Shown: positions 16,042-24,625 of the stretch, piece by piece
Layout: each line of letters begins with the position of its first letter
Numbering within the stretch: the first letter of the stretch is position 1
NCBI GenBank assembly: GCA_947487155.1
Contig: CANKVS010000044.1
Location: 1-36,610 of the forward strand
Length of the DNA: 36,610 bases
Direction of reading: 5' to 3'
From: an uncultured Flaviramulus sp.
GTDB taxonomy: Bacteria > Bacteroidota > Bacteroidia > Flavobacteriales > Flavobacteriaceae
Notes under the pieces: generated by a model
Databases searched by the model: none
The model's input: the letters and a program-made list of their open reading frames with translations, nothing else
What the model was told of the DNA's origin: nothing
Translations under genes and position numbers: made by a program

Positions 16042-17441
16042 TATATCGTATCTTTTAAGAAGTTAGCAAACTTCAAAACGAGTTCGTCATTATTTTTTGC
16101 GGCACTAATTTGTAATCCAGTTGCTGTACCTTGAGGCACCGTTAATGTTGGTAATTGCCCCAAACTAAATCCAACCGTATACGCATCAGATAAATACATA
16201 GCCAACGGGTCTTTTAAACTATCGCCAATTTTTGGTGGCGTATTTGGTGTTACTGGAGATAGAATAACATCTACTGCAGCAAAATCGTTTTCAAAATTTT
16301 CAGAAATGTCATCTCTCAAAGCCAATCCTTTTAAATATATTTCATCCGAAAACCCTTGAGACAATACTTGATTACCACCAACTATTCTACGCTTTGTTTC
16401 TTCCGAAAAGTTTTCAGAACGCGTTACTGCATAGGTTTCTTTAAGGGTTTCAGCTTCAATTCTATTTCCATAATTCGTTCCATCTAAACGCGATAAATTG
16501 GAAGCTGTTTCGGCCATAGCCAATGTATAATAGGTTGACACTAAAGTATCAGACTTAAAGAAATCTAATGCTTTTACTTCAATACCTTTAGCTTTTATTT
16601 TTTCAATGGAAGCTAAAAAATCAGATTTTACCTGAGCGTCAATAGCTTCACTATCAATAAAATTTTTAAAATAACCTACTGTTTTTATGCTTTCAGAATT
16701 TGAAATGTTTTTATTTTCTATTTCAGCGGAAGCGTAAGTGGTTTGATCTTTATTATCTTTTCCGCTCATAGCATTCAACACAATTCGAATATCTTCAACA
16801 GATTTTGCTATAGGGCCAACACAATCTGTAGACGATGCATACGCCATTAAACCGAAACGAGAAATGCGCCCGTAGGTAGGTTTTAAGCCATACACACAGT
16901 TGTAACCCGCTGGTTGACGCACAGAACCACCTGTATCACCACCTATTGAAAATACAGTATAATCTTTAGCAACATTTACAGCAGAACCACCACTAGATCC
17001 GCCACCAACTAACTCTGGGTTTATAGCATTTTTTACAGCTCCAAAAATGGTATTTTCGCTTGAAGACCCATGTCCAAAACTATCGCAATTCTCTTTTACT
17101 AAAGGAATTGCACCAGCATCCAAAAGTTTTTGAATAGCCGTTGCCGTATATGCCGATTTATATTTTTTTAGCAATGCTGAACTTGCCGTTGTATACGTGC
17201 CTTGAAGCATATACACATCTTTAATCCCAAAAGGAATGCCTTCTAACAAACCAATAGTTTCACCCTTAGCAATTTTCGCATCAACTTTTGTTGCTAAATC
17301 AATCGCCAAATCATTAAGTAATGTATTAACCGTTTGGTGTGTGTTTTGTTTTAATAACGCTAATTTTTCTTGTACCAAATCTGTACACGTTATTTCCTTA
17401 TTCATCAATTGCTGATGAATTTTATGTATTTGAGAATCCAT
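16041..17441 (-). CDS. gatA: Asp-tRNA(Asn)/Glu-tRNA(Gln) amidotransferase subunit GatA
   Basis: 466 residues of the amidase-signature family with the complete Ser-Ser-Lys triad: K74 in GIPFGIKD, S149 in GGGSSGGSA and nucleophile S173 in GGDTGGSVRQPAG. Their spacing equals that of known GatA (79/154/178 in S. aureus). GRISRFGLMAYASSTDCVGP and the C-terminal PTLTVPQG are typical GatA rather than a generic amidase. GatA hydrolyses glutamine and passes ammonia to GatB. The gene lies between a gatC-like gene (2-base gap) and the gatB::aspS gene (1-base TAATG overlap), a tightly coupled operon. Slightly short for the family (about 485) but complete. Confidence 0.94.
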   Translation of the reverse strand: MDSQIHKIHQQLMNKEITCTDLVQEKLALLKQNTHQTVNTLLNDLAIDLATKVDAKIAKGETIGLLEGIPFGIKDVYMLQGTYTTASSALLKKYKSAYTATAIQKLLDAGAIPLVKENCDSFGHGSSSENTIFGAVKNAINPELVGGGSSGGSAVNVAKDYTVFSIGGDTGGSVRQPAGYNCVYGLKPTYGRISRFGLMAYASSTDCVGPIAKSVEDIRIVLNAMSGKDNKDQTTYASAEIENKNISNSESIKTVGYFKNFIDSEAIDAQVKSDFLASIEKIKAKGIEVKALDFFKSDTLVSTYYTLAMAETASNLSRLDGTNYGNRIEAETLKETYAVTRSENFSEETKRRIVGGNQVLSQGFSDEIYLKGLALRDDISENFENDFAAVDVILSPVTPNTPPKIGDSLKDPLAMYLSDAYTVGFSLGQLPTLTVPQGTATGLQISAAKNNDELVLKFANFLKDTI

Positions 17442-17443
17442 AA

Positions 17444-17713
17444 CTAGTCTTCTATCACTTTAGAAACAACTAAATAGCCGTTTTTTTCTTTTGGAAAATT
17501 TTCGATAATAATTTGTTTTTCCGTTGTAGAACTTTCTATCACCTCATCTGCTCTTAAATCGTTTAAAGACACGCAATTATTATGATTATTATTAAAGGCA
17601 TTATTAGTTGTTGAATTGGCATTTTTTATTACCTCAAATAATCTGTTCACAGCCTCTGATGGTTGCGCTCCTTTAATACTCGACAAAACGTCGACTGTCA
17701 TAATTTTACTCAT
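17444..17713 (-). CDS. gatC: GatC-like subunit with atypical N-terminal half
   Basis: 89 residues. The C-terminal half carries the GatC signature: LRADEV at 53-58, then ENFPKEKNGYLVVSKVIED (71-89), equivalent to the usual LREDxV ... NAPxxxxGYFxVPKVIE. The N-terminal half does not show the usual GatC helical pair (normally LAKLARLEFTEEE...LxxIL). Instead it reads TVDVLSSIKGAQPSEAVNRL, followed by an Asn-rich stretch (33-46, TTNNAFNNNHNN inside). GatC normally wraps around the GatA-GatB interface and stabilises GatA. Either this is a divergent functional GatC or a remodelled one. It is first in the operon; gatA begins 2 bases after its stop. Met5 is an alternative start. Confidence 0.72.
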   Translation of the reverse strand: MSKIMTVDVLSSIKGAQPSEAVNRLFEVIKNANSTTNNAFNNNHNNCVSLNDLRADEVIESSTTEKQIIIENFPKEKNGYLVVSKVIED

Positions 17714-18064
17714 GTTTTTTTATAATTTATTGATAAATCTACAAGCTGGTAAAATTACAAAAGTTTTCACGTAGTTAAAACTTAAGAAAGCCTAAAGTTG
17801 AAGCATTATTTTTCTTTTACATATTCGTAATTTAACAGCTATTTTAATACAAGTTTGTTAATTTTTTACTTATAATTCATCTTATAGATAACAAATGATA
17901 AGCAAATTTTAAAATTATCGTATTAAAAAGCACTATTTATTGGCACTTCATTTAAAAAAAGAATCCATTTGCATCTATTTTATTTCTTTTAATAACAAAC
18001 AGATAGCGTTTTAAATCTATACTTTTTTTGAGTGAAAAATGCCTGAAATCGTTATATTTAAAAA
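17714..18064. other. Divergent intergenic region between gatC and the epimerase
   Basis: 351 bases, very A+T rich, with no open frame of note, RNA gene or clear repeat. It contains a weak promoter for gatC (minus strand TAGATTTA at 17734-17741, with TTG at 17758-17760 16 bases away) and one for the epimerase near 18053. Confidence 0.5.
18028..18060 (+). promoter_or_regulatory. Candidate promoter of the dipeptide epimerase gene
   Basis: TTG at 18028-18030 and, 22 bases on, TATATTTA at 18053-18060, a near match to TAnnTTTG. The box ends 5 bases before the ATG at 18065, so the mRNA may be leaderless. Confidence 0.5.
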
Positions 18065-19090
18065 ATGAAAGTTGATGTTAAAATTCATCATTTACCGCTA
18101 AAACATCCATTTACAATTTCGCGTTATACTGTAAAAATGCAAAGCACCGTAATTGTAATTCTTTCTGATGGAAAACATACTGGCTATGGTGAAGCAACTA
18201 TAAACCCATATTATAATAGTTCTATTGAAAAACTACAAAGTGCCATTTTACATTCAAAACCTATAATAGAAATATCTAACGGTTTAAAACCTGAAGAATT
18301 ATGGTTTAAACTAGAGTCTGTATTAAAGGACAATTATTTTGCTTTATGCGCAATAGATTGTGCCTTTTGGGATTTATATGCTAAACAACACAACAGGACA
18401 TTACGCAGCTATTGGAGTACCAAATCTTTAAAAACACCTTTAACAAATTATACTATTGGCATAGATTCCATAGAAAATATGACCAAAAAAATCATTGAAC
18501 AACCATGGCCTATTTATAAAATTAAATTAGGAAAGCCTAATGATATTGCCATAGTAAAAGCATTGAGAAAAGTTACTAAATCTGTTTTTAGAATTGATGC
18601 CAATTGCGCTTGGTCTGTAGAAGAAACACTTGAAAAATCTATAATACTTAAACAATTAGGTGTAGAGTTTATTGAGCAACCTCTTAAAAAAGATGATTGG
18701 GATGGCATGAAAACATTAAAAGAAAAATGTGCATTACCAATAATAGCAGACGAAAGCTGCCAACGTTTAAATGATGTAGATTTGTGTGCAAAACATTTTC
18801 ATGGTATTAATATTAAGCTCATGAAATGTGGTGGCATTACATCTGCCTTAAAAATGATAGCTAAAGCCAGAGCAAAAAATCTTTTAGTTATGGCTGGATG
18901 CATGACGGAGTCTACCATTGGCATATCAAATTTAACTCAAATCGCACCACTTCTAGATTTTATTGATGCCGATGGCGCTTTATTATTAGCTCACGATATC
19001 GCAAAAGGCGTTAGTTTTAAAAACGGAAAAATTATATTTTCAAACAAGACAGGTTCGGGTGCAAAATTGATTAAACCTAACCTTAAATAA
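18065..19090 (+). CDS. Dipeptide epimerase, enolase superfamily (L-Ala-D/L-Glu epimerase type)
   Basis: 341 residues, muconate-lactonizing/enolase superfamily. The catalytic lysine pair is YKIKLG (K152, K154) on one side and NIKLMKCGG (K251) on the other. Metal ligands are D178 (FRIDANCAW), E204 (EFIEQPL) and D229 (IIADES). DADGALLL (301-308) carries the DxD motif which in Ala-Glu epimerases binds the dipeptide N-terminus. Expected role: epimerising L-Ala-D-Glu from recycled murein peptides so that it can be degraded, in the cytoplasm. Specificity within dipeptide epimerases is inferred. Near-leaderless promoter upstream; not in an operon, as gyrB starts 290 bases later with its own promoter. 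Confidence 0.88.
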   Translation: MKVDVKIHHLPLKHPFTISRYTVKMQSTVIVILSDGKHTGYGEATINPYYNSSIEKLQSAILHSKPIIEISNGLKPEELWFKLESVLKDNYFALCAIDCAFWDLYAKQHNRTLRSYWSTKSLKTPLTNYTIGIDSIENMTKKIIEQPWPIYKIKLGKPNDIAIVKALRKVTKSVFRIDANCAWSVEETLEKSIILKQLGVEFIEQPLKKDDWDGMKTLKEKCALPIIADESCQRLNDVDLCAKHFHGINIKLMKCGGITSALKMIAKARAKNLLVMAGCMTESTIGISNLTQIAPLLDFIDADGALLLAHDIAKGVSFKNGKIIFSNKTGSGAKLIKPNLK

Positions 19091-19293
19091 TCAAAATTAT
19101 TCAAGTATTAATTGTTTAAATTTTCGATTTAAGACGTTTCACCATTTTTACTATTTGAGATATAGTCGAAAAATCATTAAAATTCAATTTAAGACACTTT
19201 TTAATCGTTTTAAGAGCTTTTTAAGTAATTAACAATTGTTGATAATTATCAAATTCAATAGCTAAAATCCTCTAAAAAAGCATTAATAATTTG

Positions 19294-19301
19294 TATATTT
19301 G
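19294..19301 (+). promoter_or_regulatory. Candidate -7 promoter box upstream of gyrB
   Basis: TATATTTG matches TAnnTTTG. It lies 80 bases before the ATG at 19381, so the leader RNA would start near 19306. No obvious TTG occurs at the expected -33 position. Confidence 0.5.
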
Positions 19302-19313
19302 TTAGTGATGAGG

Positions 19314-19343
19314 AATGATGCATTTGCGTCATTTTTTTATGAC
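19314..19343 (+). promoter_or_regulatory. Terminator-like hairpin with overlapping alternative hairpin in the gyrB leader
   Basis: AATGATGC (19314-19321) pairs with GCGTCATT (19326-19333; one G-U) across the loop ATTT and runs into seven T (19332-19338), the shape of an intrinsic terminator. GTCAT (19328-19332) can instead pair with ATGAC (19339-19343), which would break the first stem. It lies between the candidate promoter and the gyrB ATG. It could be an attenuator of gyrB or simply the terminator of the upstream epimerase gene. Confidence 0.45.
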
Positions 19344-19353
19344 ATAAAACTAA

Positions 19354-21330
<1,977 letters not shown>

Positions 21331-21352
21331 CTAGACACGTAATCATACTAGT

Positions 21353-21387
21353 AAAAGCATCAAGTTATTTTAAAACTTGATGCTTTT
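21353..21387 (+). terminator. Intrinsic terminator of gyrB
   Basis: AAAAGCATCAAGTT pairs with AACTTGATGCTTTT across a 7-base loop and is followed by T-rich sequence, beginning 23 bases after the gyrB stop. Confidence 0.85.
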
Positions 21388-21483
21388 TTATTTTAAAAAA
21401 CATCGATTAAAAACATTTTTAAACGATTAAAAGTTTTTTGTGTAGTTTTTTTATTATATTTTCTTAACCAAATTTTAATCAAA

Positions 21484-22494
21484 ATGAAAAAACTAACCCT
21501 ACTTATGTTGTTGTTTTTATCAACACAACTATCACAGTCACAAGAATTAGAAAGTATCTTACTGGCTTCAAGATCTGATGCCAATAAGCTAACAGAAGCT
21601 TATATAAGTCCTGCAATGAAAGGATTAATTTATGGTATGAATAGCGGGTGGTATCACACCGCCAAAGTTCATAAAAAATTAGGTTTCGATATTACTATCG
21701 GATTAAATGCTTCTACAGTCCCTACAAAAGATGAGATATTTACACTTACAGGTTTAGAGTCTGTAATAGGAACCGTTACTTCCCCTACTGTTGCAGGTTC
21801 TGGCGATGGTTCAAACATTACTATAGGAACCATAGTTAATGGAGAAACAGTAACTACATCTTTCGAAATGCCATCAGGTATTAAAGATGATTTACCTTTA
21901 AATGCTGTTCCAACACCAGCAGTACAGGTAAGCTTAGGTTTACCATATAAATTTGATGTAATGCTTCGTTTAGTTCCCGAAGTTGGAGACGATGATGTAA
22001 AAGGAAAATTGTTAGGTCTTGGTCTTAAAAAAGAAATAACTAGCATATTTGGGCCATTAGACAAATTACCTTTACACGTATCATTATTAGCTGCATATAC
22101 CTCTATGGATGTAAATTATGCAATAGATGGCAATACAATTCCTGGTCAAAATCAAAATGCAGAGTTCAAACTAAATTCTTTTACAGCACAAGCAATAGGC
22201 TCTTTAAATTTTCCTATTATTAACATTTACGGAGGTCTTGGTTATAGTAGAGGTAATTCAACTTTAAAAATGTTGGGAACTTACGATTTAGAATATACAA
22301 TACAAGGTGGGGCTTTAGACGGACAGCAAACCACAACTTCAATAGAAGATCCTGTAGATTTAGATTTCGACGCTAGTGGCTTTAGAGCAACATTAGGCGC
22401 AAGATTAAGCCTTGGTTTCTTTAAAATTTTTGGTGATTACACCATACAAGAATACAATACTATTTCGGCAGGAATAGCTTTTAGTTTTAGATAA
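21484..22494 (+). CDS. DUF6588 family outer-membrane-type protein
   Basis: 336 residues. A signal peptide (about 1-19, MKKLTLLMLLFLSTQLSQSQ) is followed by KLTEAYISPAMKGLIYGMNSGWYHTAKVHKKLGFDITIG, and then strands alternating in a barrel-like way to a C-terminal aromatic pair (GIAFSFR). This matches the DUF6588 proteins found after gyrB in flavobacteria, by memory. A beta-barrel in the outer membrane is likely; no ligand is suggested by the sequence. It has its own terminator (22531-22560) and 153 bases separate it from gyrB, so it is probably monocistronic. Confidence 0.78.
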   Translation: MKKLTLLMLLFLSTQLSQSQELESILLASRSDANKLTEAYISPAMKGLIYGMNSGWYHTAKVHKKLGFDITIGLNASTVPTKDEIFTLTGLESVIGTVTSPTVAGSGDGSNITIGTIVNGETVTTSFEMPSGIKDDLPLNAVPTPAVQVSLGLPYKFDVMLRLVPEVGDDDVKGKLLGLGLKKEITSIFGPLDKLPLHVSLLAAYTSMDVNYAIDGNTIPGQNQNAEFKLNSFTAQAIGSLNFPIINIYGGLGYSRGNSTLKMLGTYDLEYTIQGGALDGQQTTTSIEDPVDLDFDASGFRATLGARLSLGFFKIFGDYTIQEYNTISAGIAFSFR

Positions 22495-22530
22495 TTTTGT
22501 TTTAGTTAGTTTATATAATTAGTTATTAAA

Positions 22531-22560
22531 AAGTGTAAGATTTAGTCTTGCACTTTTTTT
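22531..22560 (+). terminator. Intrinsic terminator after the DUF6588 gene
   Basis: AAGTGTAAGA and TCTTGCACTT pair (one G-U) across loop TTTAG and are followed by a T-run, 37 bases past the stop codon. Confidence 0.85.
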
Positions 22561-22702
22561 ATTTACAGCATTTTAATTCATACTTTTGTTACTCAAAAAT
22601 TATACGTTTTATAAACAAACAAAAGTCATATTTTAATCATTATAAAATGATCAATTTTGACTAAAATTTATAATTTATCACAAACCATTAAAAAATAAAC
22701 TT

Positions 22703-23629
22703 ATGAAAGTTACAGTAGTTGGAGCAGGTGCAGTAGGTGCAAGTTGTGCAGAATATATTGCCATTAAAAATTTTGCTTCTGAGGTCGTTTTATTAGATAT
22801 TAAAGAAGGTTATGCCGAAGGAAAAGCTATGGATTTGATGCAATGTGCATCGTTAAACGGATTTGATACTAAAATCACTGGTATTACAAATGATTATAGT
22901 AAAACTGCGGGTAGTGATATTTGTGTAATTACATCTGGAATTCCTCGTAAACCAGGAATGACTCGCGAAGAATTAATTGGCATTAATGCAGGTATTGTAA
23001 AATCGGTATCATCAAGTTTAATAGCCCACTCTCCAAACACCATAATGATTGTAGTTAGCAATCCTATGGACACGATGACTTATTTAGTGCACAAATCAAC
23101 CAACCTTCCTAAAAACAAAATTATAGGAATGGGTGGTGCATTAGATTCTGCTCGTTTTAAATACCGTTTAGCTGAAGCTTTAGGAGCACCTATTAGCGAT
23201 GTTGATGGCATGGTAATTGGCGGTCATAGTGATGTAGGCATGGTGCCTTTAACATCTCATGCCACAAGAAACAGTATAAAAGTTTCTGAATTTTTAAGTG
23301 ACGACAGATTAAACCAAGTAAAAGAAGATACTAAAGTTGGTGGTGCTACACTAACCAAATTATTAGGTACTTCTGCGTGGTATGCTCCAGGTGCAGCAGT
23401 AAGTGGACTAGTACAAGCCATTGCCTGCGACCAAAAGAAAATATTCCCATGTTCTACTTTATTAGAAGGTGAATACGGTTTAAATGATTTATGTATAGGT
23501 GTGCCAGTAATTTTAGGCAAAAACGGTATTGAAAGCATTGTAAACATCGAATTAAGTGATGCCGAAAAAGAGCACATGCAAAAAAGTGCTGAAGGTGTTA
23601 AAAAGACTAACGGTTTGTTAGAATTTTAA
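22703..23629 (+). CDS. mdh: Malate dehydrogenase (LDH-like type)
   Basis: 308 residues. Rossmann motif GAGAVGASCAEY (7-18) with Asp in VVLLDIKEG selecting NAD. The substrate loop PRKPGMTREEL carries Arg residues that bind malate/oxaloacetate. SNPMDTMTYLV is typical, and the catalytic His lies in IGGHSDVGM. Interconverts malate and oxaloacetate in the cytoplasmic citric acid cycle. Arg rather than Gln in the loop argues for MDH over lactate dehydrogenase. The gene follows the DUF6588 terminator, with 208 A+T-rich bases between the two genes, so it likely has its own promoter. The stop is followed within 25 bases by the large inverted repeat. Confidence 0.95.
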   Translation: MKVTVVGAGAVGASCAEYIAIKNFASEVVLLDIKEGYAEGKAMDLMQCASLNGFDTKITGITNDYSKTAGSDICVITSGIPRKPGMTREELIGINAGIVKSVSSSLIAHSPNTIMIVVSNPMDTMTYLVHKSTNLPKNKIIGMGGALDSARFKYRLAEALGAPISDVDGMVIGGHSDVGMVPLTSHATRNSIKVSEFLSDDRLNQVKEDTKVGGATLTKLLGTSAWYAPGAAVSGLVQAIACDQKKIFPCSTLLEGEYGLNDLCIGVPVILGKNGIESIVNIELSDAEKEHMQKSAEGVKKTNGLLEF

Positions 23630-23650
23630 AACTTCAAAATCATAAAAAAA

Positions 23651-23787
23651 AATAGGATTTCGGAGAATTTAGGATTGATATTTTTTCTTTTATCAAGGCA
23701 AAATTTATAAGCATAGCAATAGCTACGGTTACAAATTTTAACGAAGAGAAAAGGAAAAAGATGATCTTAAAAATTCGGAATCCTATT
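23651..23787. repeat. 137-bp imperfect inverted repeat element between mdh and the next gene
   Basis: The element starts AATAGGATTTCGG and ends CCTATT. Its two arms of about 65 bases align with scattered mismatches and small gaps around a centre at about 23719 (GCATAGCAATAGCTACGG). An A-run precedes it and a T-run follows, so folded RNA could also act as a bidirectional terminator. The shape suggests a dispersed palindromic element or MITE-like sequence. Confidence 0.7.
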
Positions 23788-23797
23788 TGTTTTTGAG

Positions 23798-23805
23798 TAT
23801 ATTTG
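23798..23805 (+). promoter_or_regulatory. -7 promoter box abutting the 204-codon gene
   Basis: TATATTTG, a full match to TAnnTTTG, ends 5 bases before the ATG at 23810; the transcript would start at the start codon. It lies just outside the inverted repeat. Confidence 0.5.
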
Positions 23806-23809
23806 GCGC

Positions 23810-24424
23810 ATGAACTTTAGATGGTACATCAGTACTTTAATAATTATACTTACCCTTTTAGGTGTTGTAAATAAACAGCAAATTTCTGAACCAAATCAGG
23901 AAATTGTTTTACAGTTTACTAACACTAAAATATCGTCTGAAGATACACATAATACCATTGTTAACATAAAGAAGCAGCTTGAAGGTTTAGGAGTAAACAA
24001 TATTCAAGTTAATGAAAAAGAAAACGGAAAGTTAATAATAACCTATTACAGCGATGTTGATGTTACTAGCATAAAAGAAACACTTTCTAGTAACGATAAA
24101 CTAGCCTTAAACACTTCTAATCCAGATGAAAACAAAAAACACTCAGGTTTTCCTTTAGATGAAAATTCAAGCAGTTATAATCTTGATATATATGAAATTC
24201 AAAAAAGTTCGGATTCCAATTGGGATTTAAACGGCACTTTTGTAACAGAACTAAAATCTGAAGCAAACAGATTTTCTAACCCAAATAGTTATGCGTTTAT
24301 TAATATCGTAGACGTTAGAGGAACTGCTGAAAAAGTTGCATACAAAACACATTGCAATATTACCATTGCAATTGATAATACTTCTCATAAAATACCTGAA
24401 GTTAGAGCAGGTCCTTTAGCTTAA
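23810..24424 (+). CDS. Membrane-anchored protein of unknown function upstream of secDF
   Basis: 204 residues, not recognised. One N-terminal hydrophobic segment (about 7-20) suggests a signal anchor with the rest outside the inner membrane. Residues 30-90 have a strand-helix-strand-helix pattern (EIVLQFTNTKISSE, NTIVNIKKQLEGLGVNNIQV, KLIITYYSDVDVTSIKETL). This is loosely like the ferredoxin-like halves of SecD's first periplasmic domain, where helix-strand units track residues of a growing chain; the resemblance is by eye only. The C-terminal part (EKVAYKTHCNITIAI...VRAGPLA) is unfamiliar. It sits 201 bases before secDF, which has its own promoter, so a functional link rests on position alone. 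Confidence 0.6.
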   Translation: MNFRWYISTLIIILTLLGVVNKQQISEPNQEIVLQFTNTKISSEDTHNTIVNIKKQLEGLGVNNIQVNEKENGKLIITYYSDVDVTSIKETLSSNDKLALNTSNPDENKKHSGFPLDENSSSYNLDIYEIQKSSDSNWDLNGTFVTELKSEANRFSNPNSYAFINIVDVRGTAEKVAYKTHCNITIAIDNTSHKIPEVRAGPLA

Positions 24425-24523
24425 ATTAAGCCAGGAAATTAGCTTTTTATCCCCTAATTGAATACATATAAAAGCTATAAAATTAATCAAACATAAAAAT
24501 TATCAAGATTTACGAGAAAATTC

Positions 24524-24531
24524 TATATTTG
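24524..24531 (+). promoter_or_regulatory. -7 promoter box of secDF
   Basis: TATATTTG matches TAnnTTTG exactly, giving a leader of about 90 bases to the ATG at 24626. No TTG at -33 was found. Confidence 0.5.
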
Positions 24532-24625
24532 CTCGTTTTTTAAAATAACTTGGTATTCCTTAATATATTCACTTTCGCAACGCGTAGTGACCATAAAGGA
24601 AACAAAAACACAAAAAAATAATACA

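Noticed and set aside
24587..24625. GTG start giving a 13-residue longer SecDF
   Set aside because: The extension is hydrophilic and unlike the family; the ATG at 24626 is followed directly by the first membrane helix.
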